Assembly: GCA_964464925.1 (NCBI GenBank)
Contig: CAYXLI010000001.1
Span: 310,001 to 374,000, forward strand
Length of the DNA: 64,000 nucleotides
From: CAYXLI01 sp964464925
GTDB lineage: Bacteria > Acidobacteriota > Terriglobia > Bryobacterales > Bryobacteraceae
Direction of reading: 5' to 3'
Both the position numbers and the translations under genes were made by a program. This document shows positions 34,757 to 44,900 of the stretch, piece after piece (positions within the stretch are counted from its first letter, which is position 1; every line of letters starts with the position of its first letter). The notes beneath the pieces were generated by a model, which worked only from the letters and a program-made list of their open reading frames with translations, was not told where the DNA came from and made no database searches.

Positions 34757-36664
34757 GTGAGAGTGTTCCAGAAGTACAGGTTTTGGGGAGCGGCGGCCGC
34801 CGCGATCGGCGGGATCGGTGTCTGCTTTGCGCTGTTCTCCTTCTGGCGCGCGTCCCGCACGCTGGAGGAGACGGAGAGGCAGGTTGCCGCCGAACATCAT
34901 TTCGGATTCCGCGCCGCGCGGTTCGATCGCGTGCAGCGTAATGGGATCGAGTATCTGAACACTCCGCTTTCTTATACCGATGTAACGGCGTTCGGGGGAA
35001 AGTTGTACCTGTGCGGCCCCGCCGGCCTGTTTGCCTTCGATGCAAGCGGCAAGCCGGACGCGGTTTATCGCGTCGGAATTGATCTGCCTGCCTCGCCGGT
35101 GACCGCTATGGCTGTAGGCAGCGTGGATGGCCCGGAACTGTGGCTTGCGACAGCCGGCGAGGGACTGGTCGCTTTTAATGGCAAAACGTTTCGACATATC
35201 CGGCCGGACGCAGCCGAGCACCGTAATTCGACCACACTCCTGCCGCTTGCTACAGGGCGGCTTCTCGTGGGAACCAGCAAGGCGGGTGTGTTGGTCTACG
35301 ACGGGCGGACGCTGGCGCCCTTCCACACGTCCCTTGCGAAGCTCCCGGTGACTGCTCTGGCGGGTAGTGAGGCGGATTTATGGATTGGCACGCTAGATCG
35401 TGGAGTGCTGCACTGGCACGGTGGCCAGTTGGATGCTTTTAGCGAAGAACAGGGCATGCCCGATAAGCAGGTGCTGAGTTTGGCAGTCGCTCAGGACGCA
35501 GTCTATGCAGGTACGGCGACCGGTGTAGCCGAGTTTCGCGGTGGACGTTTCTCGAGGAAACTGGCCGAAGGCGTGTTCGCCAAAGCATTGTACGCAACAG
35601 CGGACAAGCTCTTGATCGGCACGATGGAAGATGGCTTATACGAGGTGAACCGGGATGCGCAGCGGCCGAGGCCCGTGCAATTCTCTGAGGAGGCTACTCC
35701 CGGAGCCGTGGAGCGAATCACCGCAGTGGACGGCGTGATGTATGCGTTGACTGCCGGCGCGTTATACGAGATCGGGCGTGGCTGGAAGGCCGTATTGCGT
35801 CGTCCGGACGCACTGCTGACGGACCGGAATATCTCAGCTTTGTCTGTCGAAGAGAGCGGCCGGCTGTGGATCGGATACTTCGATCGCGGGCTCGATGTGC
35901 TAGATCCGGACCTGGTTCGCGCCAGTCATAAAGAGGATCAGAATATTTTCTGTGTGAACCGCATTGTTCAGGATAAGGCTCGCGACCTGACCATGGTGGG
36001 AACAGCGAACGGGCTGGTCATGTTCGATGGCGCGGGGGAGAGACGGCAGGTGATCGGGCGGCAAGAGGGATTGATCGCAAACCACGTGACGGACGTGGCG
36101 GTGATGCCCGGCGGGATGTTGGTGGGTACTCCATCGGGCGTGACGTTCGCGGATCGCGGAGGGATGCGCAGCCTCTACGCATTCCACGGGCTGGTGAACA
36201 ACCACGTATACGCGCTGGGCGTGAAGGAAGGCCGTGTGCTGGTGGGCACGCTGGGTGGGCTGTCAGTCCTCGAAAACGGATTGGTGAAGGCGAACTACAA
36301 TATGGCCAACTCGGGCCTTCAGCAAAACTGGATTACCGCAATCGCGCCTGCAGGGAAAGACTGGTTTCTGGGAACGTATGGAAGTGGAGTAGCCCAGTGG
36401 ACGGGTGCTGGGGTATTCGTTCCGTTCACAGCCATTCCAGGCCGGGTGGAAGTGAATCCGAACGCGCTGCTGGTAACGCGCGAGCACGTTCTGGCCGGTA
36501 CCCTCTCGCATGGACTGCTGGTGTACGAACGTGCAAATGCGAGGTGGTCGAATCTCACGGCGGGACTTCCCTCGGTCAACGTGACGGCGCTGTGTGCGCT
36601 CGGAAGTTTTATTTTCGTTGGGACGGACAACGGGTTAGTGCGGATCGAGGAGAGTGTCTTGTGA
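34757..36664 (+). CDS. Membrane-anchored beta-propeller protein (first gene of envelope operon)
   Basis: A 635-residue protein with one N-terminal membrane helix (about residues 10-29) and then a continuous run of beta-propeller blades. The blade signature recurs about every 40 residues: GPELWLATAGEGLVAFNG, GRLLVGTSKAGVLVYDG, ADLWIGTLDRGVLHWHGG, KLLIGTMEDGLYEVN, GRLWIGYFDRGLDVLDP and similar to the end. These are the blades of two-component-regulator propeller sensors, but no kinase or DNA-binding module follows. The start is GTG with no clear ribosome-binding site and lies only 24 bp from the divergent enolase-superfamily gene. Its stop overlaps the next gene (GTGA). It probably acts as a periplasmic protein-protein platform; the ligand is unknown. 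Confidence 0.8.
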   Translation: MRVFQKYRFWGAAAAAIGGIGVCFALFSFWRASRTLEETERQVAAEHHFGFRAARFDRVQRNGIEYLNTPLSYTDVTAFGGKLYLCGPAGLFAFDASGKPDAVYRVGIDLPASPVTAMAVGSVDGPELWLATAGEGLVAFNGKTFRHIRPDAAEHRNSTTLLPLATGRLLVGTSKAGVLVYDGRTLAPFHTSLAKLPVTALAGSEADLWIGTLDRGVLHWHGGQLDAFSEEQGMPDKQVLSLAVAQDAVYAGTATGVAEFRGGRFSRKLAEGVFAKALYATADKLLIGTMEDGLYEVNRDAQRPRPVQFSEEATPGAVERITAVDGVMYALTAGALYEIGRGWKAVLRRPDALLTDRNISALSVEESGRLWIGYFDRGLDVLDPDLVRASHKEDQNIFCVNRIVQDKARDLTMVGTANGLVMFDGAGERRQVIGRQEGLIANHVTDVAVMPGGMLVGTPSGVTFADRGGMRSLYAFHGLVNNHVYALGVKEGRVLVGTLGGLSVLENGLVKANYNMANSGLQQNWITAIAPAGKDWFLGTYGSGVAQWTGAGVFVPFTAIPGRVEVNPNALLVTREHVLAGTLSHGLLVYERANARWSNLTAGLPSVNVTALCALGSFIFVGTDNGLVRIEESVL

Positions 36665-38928
36665 GATGGGGTTGGCTGTGCGCGCTTGCGCCCGCGCTGA
36701 TGTTCGCAGAGGCGGGTGTCTTAATTCCGTCCGGCAAGACACAGCCGGACGCTGCTGTCTTGTCGCTCGACGACATGGATGTGCGCGTAGTGATTGACAA
36801 CGGGCACGCGCGCGTCGAGTCGCGGCAGATCTTCGCCAATCATACCGGCACCATTCTGGAGGGCACTTATACGTTCGCATTGCCAAGCAGGGCGTTGATT
36901 TCCGATTTTGCAGTCTGGGATGACGTGACGCGTATTCCGGGCGTGATTCTGGAGCGGCGCCGCGCGGAAGAGGTGTATCAGAACGCGCGGATGCAGGCCA
37001 TCGATCCCGGTCTGCTGCAGGCCGGCGAGCGGGAACCAGAGGAAGCGAAACGGTCCGCGGTCTTTACGGCCAAGATCGTGCCGATTCCGGCATACGGCAC
37101 AAAGCGGCTCGAAATGGAATATCAGGAGCGTCTCTCGGTGCAGCAGTTGCAATCGCAATTCGCCTTGCCACTCCGGCCGGATATGTATCGCGGATATTCG
37201 GCGGCGCACATGCATGTCTCGGTGGAGCTTCGGTCCACCATGCCTCTGAAGGATTTCGAGGTGACCAGCAAAGCCTATCCGGTTCAGGTGCGCGAGAAGA
37301 CAGCTAATCGCGTGTTGCTGGAGTTTGATGCGCGCAACGTTGCATTCACGGAAGACTTCGCATTCGCGTACAGTCTGGACGCTGCGAGGATTGGGCTCGA
37401 TATCATCACGCACCGGGAACTAACATCGGAGCCTGGGTTTTTCGAGGCGGCAGCGATCATTCCTCCAGCATCCGGAGCAACGAGTTCGGGGCCGCGAACC
37501 ATCATTGCTTTGTTTGATGTGTCTCTGTCGATGCAGTGGGAAAAGCTGGAGCGCAACTATCTCGCTTTGGAGAGGTTGCTGCATTCACTGCGTTCGGTAG
37601 ATCAATTCAACCTGATCCTGTTCCATTCCGAACTGACCAGATTTTCAGAGTCGCCGGTGAAGGCCGAACCGGGTGCGATCGACAAGGCACTGCAGTTTGT
37701 GAAGACCAGCCGGCTGCGCGGCGGTACGGCCCTTCAAGCGGCATTGGAAGCCGGGTTGCAACAATCCGGACCGGATCCATACATCGTCCTCATGTCCGAT
37801 GGCGAGGCGACCCGCGGCCTGCAACTGCGAAACGCTCGAATCGCTGAGCGCTATGCGGCGCTTTGGAATGCAAAGCCCGCCGCTCAGAGGCCGCGTACCT
37901 ATATTTGGGCGGTTGGAGACGACGCAAATCTGGCGCTGCTGAAGATGTTGGCAAAGAACAACGGTGTTCTTGAGTGGGTGCGGTCCACTGAGCCCGCCGA
38001 GTTCAAGCTCGACTCTTTTCTCGCAAAGATTGGCCGGCGTCCTATAGACGGGCTTCGGCTAACGGCGGCACCGGCGCTCGATATGGTGTATCCGCTGGAA
38101 CCGGCCGTGTTTCCTGGTTCCGTGGCCGCTTGGGTGGGGCAGTACAAAGCTCCCGGGCGGACCACCATGACCATTCCTCCGCTGAATTTGAAGGCTGCAG
38201 TAAACCTGCCTGTACAAGAGACCGGCCATCCGCAATTGCCACTCACTTGGGCGAAGGCGCGTGTCGATGCGTTGCTGCAACAGATCGAGCGCCACGGCGA
38301 GGACAGTGCGGCTATTGACGAAATCATCCGCCTCTCGCGCAAATACAAATTCGTGACGCCGTATACGTCATTCCTCGCGGCTCCGCGTGCGTTGCTGCGC
38401 CCGCGCGTCATCCGTCCCGGCGATCCGGTTTTGCGCGTGCGCACGGATGCCTCGATCGCGTCGGTCGTAGCTATGTTCCCGTTCGGACTCGTGAAACCGC
38501 TGCGTTACCTGAAGGAGGAAGACATCTGGCAGACGCGGTTCCTTGCGCCGGCGGACCTGCCGGATGGCTCCCACACAGTGCGATTGGTAATGCGCGATAA
38601 GGACGGCCGCGTCTATCGCGAAAGCAAGTCCTTCGTAATTGTGAGCAAGCCTCCTGAAGTGAAAGTGAGGCTCGACAAAGCCAGGTACAAGCCTGGAGAC
38701 ACGGTGCTGGTGCGGGCTCTGGCATCGGCGAGTTCCCGCACCGTGATGGCGCGCATGCACGGTGTCGACACGGTAAGTCTCCGCTGGAACGCACAGGCGC
38801 AGGCGAGCACGGGCACGCTCACAATTCCTGGACGTCTGCCGGCGGGCAGATATGCGCTGGTGGTCACGGCGGAAGACTTCGCGCACAATATCGGGTCGCA
38901 GGAGGTGTCTCTTGAAGTGGTCCCGTAG
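36661..38928 (+). CDS. VIT and von Willebrand A domain protein with MG-like C-terminus
   Basis: A 755-residue secreted protein with a signal peptide at residues 1-16 (ALMFAEA). A VIT domain at about 35-165 contains ANHTGTILEGTYTFALPSRA and RRRAEEVYQ. A vWA domain at about 280-450 carries a complete metal-dependent adhesion site: DVSLS, the Thr in RGGTALQA, and MSDGEAT. The last 90 or so residues (VKVRLDKARYKPGDTVLVRA) resemble a macroglobulin MG-type beta-sandwich. VIT plus vWA is known from inter-alpha-trypsin inhibitor heavy chains and many bacterial envelope proteins, which bind partners through a metal ion. The start is a GTG overlapping the previous stop by four bases; the frame is open upstream but lacks a signal. 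The next gene begins inside its last codons. Confidence 0.85.
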   Translation: MRWGWLCALAPALMFAEAGVLIPSGKTQPDAAVLSLDDMDVRVVIDNGHARVESRQIFANHTGTILEGTYTFALPSRALISDFAVWDDVTRIPGVILERRRAEEVYQNARMQAIDPGLLQAGEREPEEAKRSAVFTAKIVPIPAYGTKRLEMEYQERLSVQQLQSQFALPLRPDMYRGYSAAHMHVSVELRSTMPLKDFEVTSKAYPVQVREKTANRVLLEFDARNVAFTEDFAFAYSLDAARIGLDIITHRELTSEPGFFEAAAIIPPASGATSSGPRTIIALFDVSLSMQWEKLERNYLALERLLHSLRSVDQFNLILFHSELTRFSESPVKAEPGAIDKALQFVKTSRLRGGTALQAALEAGLQQSGPDPYIVLMSDGEATRGLQLRNARIAERYAALWNAKPAAQRPRTYIWAVGDDANLALLKMLAKNNGVLEWVRSTEPAEFKLDSFLAKIGRRPIDGLRLTAAPALDMVYPLEPAVFPGSVAAWVGQYKAPGRTTMTIPPLNLKAAVNLPVQETGHPQLPLTWAKARVDALLQQIERHGEDSAAIDEIIRLSRKYKFVTPYTSFLAAPRALLRPRVIRPGDPVLRVRTDASIASVVAMFPFGLVKPLRYLKEEDIWQTRFLAPADLPDGSHTVRLVMRDKDGRVYRESKSFVIVSKPPEVKVRLDKARYKPGDTVLVRALASASSRTVMARMHGVDTVSLRWNAQAQASTGTLTIPGRLPAGRYALVVTAEDFAHNIGSQEVSLEVVP
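38901..38906 (+). promoter_or_regulatory. Ribosome-binding site for the giant TPR gene
   Basis: GGAGGT at 38901-38906 lies 5 bases before a TTG at 38912, inside the end of the VIT/vWA gene. It decides the TTG start over an upstream in-frame ATG at 38852, which lacks a site and would destroy the signal peptide. Confidence 0.7.
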
Positions 38929-41900
38929 CGCCTTCTTTGCGGTCATCGCTGCCGTTGCCCTGCACGGCGAACTTTCACAGTATCTGCAGCACCTCACAGC
39001 GGGAAGTCCGTATCAGGGCATCTTCTTTAAGACTGTGACTCTGCCCGCCGGTGCCGTGCCATCGCGCAGGCCTCCTAGGGAAACCGTCGCCGAATTGTCG
39101 AAAGCCATAGGCGCGAATCCACAGGCGGAGCTGTTCTATCTGCGTGCGCGCGAGAACGAGCAGGCAATGGACTATCCGGCAGCAGAAGCTGACTGGAAGA
39201 AATATGCGGACGTGGCAGCCGACAAATTCGAAGGACTCGTAGCGCTCGCCGATTACCATCACCGCCGTCTTCAGGTGCGGGAGGAGTTGCAGGCACTGGC
39301 GTCAGCCCGCGCGCTACCGTCTCCGGCAACCGGGAAGTTCACCCCTGAAGTCGAACAAAGAAGCTGGAAAATGTTTCAGCGCTCCGTGGCTCTGATCGAG
39401 GCACAGGGGCTCCCGGCCGAGCAGTCGATTGCCGTGTATCGCGAGTGGGCGAACCGTTATCCCCGGAATACGGGCCTGATCGAATTTCTACGCCGTCAAG
39501 GACGTTACGCGGAGGCTGCGGCAGCGCTCGCGGAGTATGAGAAGAAGTATCCGGATCAGACTCACTACGTGTTGACAACCAGGGCCGCGCTGGCGCGATC
39601 ACAGACCGGCACCGGGCAGGCAATCGGAATCTACGAGAGCAGTTTCCAGCCGTTATGGCCGCCGCAGATCGTGGCCTCCTACTTCGCGCTGCTTAAAGAC
39701 ACACAGGGTCTTCGCCAATACCTGGCGAATGCGCGTGCAGCGGTTGAGACGAATCCGCTCGATGTCGGTTCCGCGTCGAGACTCTTTTATTACTACCAGC
39801 AGCAGGGGAACGTTGCCGGGGCGCAGCGTGCTTTACAGGAATACCGTTTGCGGAAGCGGCAGAAGAATTCGGCCCTCACCAGCGAGGAAGCCCTTGTGCT
39901 GGCGCAATTGTTCGAAAGCATGCAGGCCTATGGAGATGCCGTGGAGTTGTACTCGGGCGTTGGAACCGAGCGTGCTTTGGCTAGCACCATCCACGTGCTG
40001 TTTACGGCTTCGCATCAGAGTATTCGGCTCGGCGCGGGCGATCTGTCCTACTACCAGGATGTGGCCACGGCAGATCCGTATCCGGGTGCGTGGAACGGCT
40101 TACTGTCGCTGCTGTTCAATTCCACCTACCCTCGGGAGAAGTTTGCGCAACAGGATGCCTTATCGGCAGCTTACTTCCACCGGGCCAAAGCAGTGGAACT
40201 GCTGGCGGAGTTCGACCGCAAATACCCAAGCTCGGCACAGCGCGCGGAATTGCATGCAGAGTTGATCGGCGCGTACAGCGCGTACGGTGAGGATGATGGA
40301 GTGCTGCGCGAGGGCCGCGTCTTTCTGGCAGCGTTCCCAAAAGCGGAGCAGCGTGTCGCCGTTGCCATGAATATGGCGGATTCCCATGCGCGAAAGGGTC
40401 AGAGCCAGCAGGAATATGCACTCTACGATTCGATGCTGCAGGAACTGGCGAACGCGGCCGAGGGTATGCCTCTTGGACCTTTCCCACGGCAGCCGGATCT
40501 GCCCATGCCGAATGCGCAGGAGCAACGTTCGGAACCGCCTTCCCGGCCATTGCCTGCCCGTTCTATGCAATACCAGCAGGTGTTGGAACGGTACATATCG
40601 CGTCTTGTCTCGGACAAGAAGGTCCGGGAGGCGCTGGCGGTCTACCGGAAAGAAATCGATCGGAATCCGCAGGATCCTGGGCTCTATGAGCGGCTCGCGC
40701 AATTCCTGAATCAGAACAAACTCGCCGCGGATTTGGAGCAACTCTACCTGCGCGCGGCGCAACAGTTCGACGACCGGAGCTGGTATCACAAGTTGGCCCG
40801 GTGGTATCTCCGCCAGAAGCAAACGGCAAAAGTCGATGCCATCACGCGCGACGTGGTAAGTGTTTTCACCGGAACGGAACTCGAAACCTACTTCCGGGAA
40901 GTCGTGGAAGGACGGAATCTCGATCCGCAACTCTATCGGCAGGTGAACCTATATGCGCACCAGAAGTTCCCGCACGATCTGGTCTTCGTAAAAAATCTGC
41001 TTGTCGTATACCGGAGGAAAGAGACCTACGACGAGGCCGCATGGGAGCAGTTGGTCCGCAGCTATTGGTACTACGACAACGACTTGCGATCCCGATTCTT
41101 CGAGCACCTTTCCCGCACGAAGCTGCTGGACGCGGAGATCAGATCACTGACAGCGAACCCCGTAGTGCTGGGCGATCGTGCGGGGGCGCAGATGTTGGCT
41201 GAGGCGCAGATCTGGGCATCGCGCTTTGAAACCGCCGCTCCGGTGATGCGAATTCTCTCGGCGAACTACCCGGCGGATCAGGACCTGGGAAGGCGCGCGG
41301 CATCGCTGTTCCGTTCGATTGAAAATCCAGAGGTCGCTGCTTCTATTGAAATGCGGCTTGCGAGCGCGAGCCCCCGCGATACGGGTCTGTTGGAGCGCGC
41401 CGGAGAGGTCTATGCGGAGAAGGAGCAGTTCGCCAAAGCAAGGGCGGTGTGGGATAAGATTCCTGCCGCGGAACCCGGCAAATCGGATGGATATCTGAAG
41501 GCTGCCACTGTTTATTGGGATTACTTCCAGTTTGATGACGCGCTGCGAATGATTCACGAGGCCCGGCAGAGACTGAACAACCCCGCACTCTTTGCGTTTG
41601 AGGCCGCCGCGATTCACGAAAACCGCCGCGATTACGAGCAGGCATTGACGGAGTATAGGAAGGGCGCCGTCGTGAATTCCGGGCCGGCACCGGAAAGGGC
41701 TCGACTGATTCGTTTGGCTCGGCGCCCGGCTCTGAGGGATAGGATTGAGGCACTCACAGCAAGCGAGGTCTCCACACCGAACGGTCTCGCGCTACGCGCT
41801 GCGCTGCTGGAATCGCAGAACCGCCTTTCCGATCTGGAAACGGCCCTGCGGCCGATAGTGGCGCGCGGATCCGCGGAAATGTTGAACCAAGTCGACGAGA

Positions 41901-44900
41901 TCGCCTCCAGGCAGGGATTCGCAGCCGTACGCGAGAGTGTGCTGCAACGGCGCGTGGACCTGGCCGCGGATCCGGTGGAGAAGACGCGCTTCCTGTTGGA
42001 GTTGGCGAAGTTTCAGGAGAACCGGCCGGATCTCCCCGCAGCGGCCCGGACCATGCAAGCCTTGTACCAGGCTCAGCCGCGCATTCTGGGTGTGGTGCGC
42101 GAAACGGCAGACTTCTATTGGCGAACGAAAAACGGGATCCGCGCTATCGATGTTCTCGAGAGGGCAGCAGCGGATGCTAACTCAACATACAAGCGGAGCT
42201 TCCGTCTGGAAGCCGCCCGCAAAGCGACTGAGTTGGGTGATTTCCGCCGTGCACGCCGGGATCTCGATTCGCTCCTCGCTGCCGAGCCATTAGCGAGCGA
42301 TCTGGTCGCCGCTATGGCCGGGACCTACTTACGCGAAGGAAAGGATGCGGGGCTTCGCACTTTTTATACAGACAAGCTGAACGAACTCCGGCAGGCGCCG
42401 CTCTCTCAGGAAGAGAAGACGGAGAAAATGGCGGCATTGCGTCGCGGCATGATTCCTGTGCTCACTCGTCAGAAGGATTTCGCAGGCGCGGTGGAGCAGT
42501 ATATCCAGGTGCTCAATGCGTATCCGGAAGATGCCGCGCTGGCTCAGGAGGCTGCGGCATTTGCGCGAAACAACGGACGTACGGATCAACTCCGCGCATT
42601 TTATGCCAAGGCGTCTGCCGATTCGCCAAGAGATTTCCGTTGGCCCTTGATTCTCGCTCGCGTACAGACTGCATTTGAGGACCTCCCAGCCGCGGTGGAT
42701 GCATACACTCGAGCCTCGTCAATCCGGCCGGATCGTGTGGATGTACGGACCTCGCTGGCGAGTCTGCAGGAACGCCTGTTTCGATTTGATGCCGCCGGAC
42801 AGGGATACGAGAAGCTTTATCAACTGACTTACCGGAATCCACAATGGATGGTGAAGCTGGCCGCGACGAAGGCCCGTCAAGGGCAGACGGAGGCGGCTGT
42901 CGCGGCGTTGAAGCAGGCTCTCCTGGACGGACGCGCACCGAAAGCCGCGGATTACTTCGAGGTAGCAAGAAAGCTCGAAGCGTGGGGCATGTTGCCGCAG
43001 GCGCTGGATTTTGCCGGGCAGGGGTTCAAACGGCTTGCAGGCCGCGATCCTGAGAACAACGCCAGTGCCCAGTTCTACGTTTACGTGGCGGCGCGGGTAC
43101 GCAGCTATGAATCGTCATACATCGCGGCTGAGAAGGTTGTCGAACCCGCCGTTCGTGTGTCGCTGTTAAACGAAATCGCAAAGGTCGCGGCGGAATACTA
43201 TACTCCGGAAGAAAAGACCGCATTCGCTGCGTTCCTGCCCAAGTCGCTAGTTGGTGCGGCGGATCAGGCGACGGCGGCGGAGATCGCGGGCCTCGAAGAC
43301 GTAGCTGTGCGGACGCTGGCGGGCGCCCTTGCACGCAATCCGCGGAATCGCGGCATCCTGACGCGGCTGGTTGAGAAGCAGCGCAGAAGACTTCATTTTG
43401 AAGAAGCCGCTCAGCAGGTGGAAGAAGTCTGGAGGGCTACGCCCGTAAATGCGGAGGATCGGTCTTCGTTACTCGAGCAGGCGGCTCAGTTGTATCGCGA
43501 AGCTGGTCTGACGGCGCAGGAGATGCGCGTCCTCAGCACACCGGGTTCGATCTCTCCGGCGGCGCTGGACCGCGTCTCGCAGCTGGTGCTGACACGCGCG
43601 CCGGAACAGTTGGTCACACGGGCTCAGGCGCAGTGGAAGGAAGAGAGAAATGCCGCCGCGCGCGCAGCGGTGGAGGGCAATAGCCCGGTTCTGGCATTCC
43701 GGGTCATCTCCGCCAGGGGTGCGGGACTGACTCCGGTGTGGACCAAGGCGTACACGGCGCTGGCGGCTCTCTGGTTCGGCAGACCCTCGCCGGAAGGCAA
43801 CTCCGCATTTCAAGCAATGCTCGGATCGGCGGTTATCGGGGATCAACTTGGAAGGCCCGTCGATCGCGAGCAGCAATTGGCAGGCGCGAATTGGTTCTAC
43901 TACGGTTCGCGGTATGGCGAATATTTGGGATTGTCCAAGGATGCCGCCGCTGAGGACTACCTGCCGGCCGTCCTGGAAGAAGCTGCTGGCAACGCGGATG
44001 CGTACATCACACTCGCGGATTACTACAGAGAGGCGGGCGCTTGGGACCGCGCGATTGCCGACTATGAGCACGCCCTGCAGTTCCAGCCGTATCGGGGTGA
44101 GGTGCAGGGCAGTGTAGCCGAGGCGCTTTGGGCGCAAGGGAAACAGGCCGAGGCGAGAGCGCGCTGGCAACTCGCTATTCAGACGTTTCATGAAGAGCAG
44201 GAGCGCGGACGCGTCCCCGAGACATTTTGGAAAGATTTGCAGTTGACACTCGAGAATGCCGGGACGCACGGCGCGCTGCAAGGCGCCAGAGCCGATATCG
44301 ACAAACTGATCCGCACTTATATCCGGCGCAACGGCTCTTATCGCGTCGGGCCGCTTTTGCGCGGCCTACTCGGCGCGGCTGGCGATCGCGCCGGGACGGA
44401 GTGGATCATAGATCTCGCCAGCGTCTCGTCCGATCCGGTGCAGTTCCTCAGCATGGTGGCGGGATTTGACTGGTTTCCGTCTGGACATCGCGATCGCCTT
44501 TATGAGCGCTTGCTGACGATGGCGGATAACCAAGTGTTGAAAACTCGCGGGGCTGCGCAGGAGGAAGCCAGGCGGGCGTTGGCGCGTGTGCGGATGGAAT
44601 ATGCGTCGTCGCTGGTGGACGCGAAGCAAGGTGCGAAAGCGCTGGCCGTTCTGGACCGCCTGGATTCAGCATCGCGCGTCGAATTGACGTACCAGATCGT
44701 TCCGCTCGAGATCCGCGCATCCGCGGAATCCGGCAAGCTGGAGGATCTGTTTGCGCGCTATCGCACCGTACGGGAGAAGAAACCTGCTCTGGAGTCCCTG
44801 CTGCAAGTAGCGGCGGACCTCCGCAAGAGCGGCGATATGGCATCTGCGCGTAAGGTTCTGGCGTTTGCTTGCTCCACCGAACTCGATGAGTTCCGGCTAT

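Noticed and set aside
33560..35326. 588-codon form of the enolase-superfamily gene
   Set aside because: The extra N-terminal 198 codons are antisense to the propeller gene and lack similarity to the family; the start near 34732 gives the normal length.
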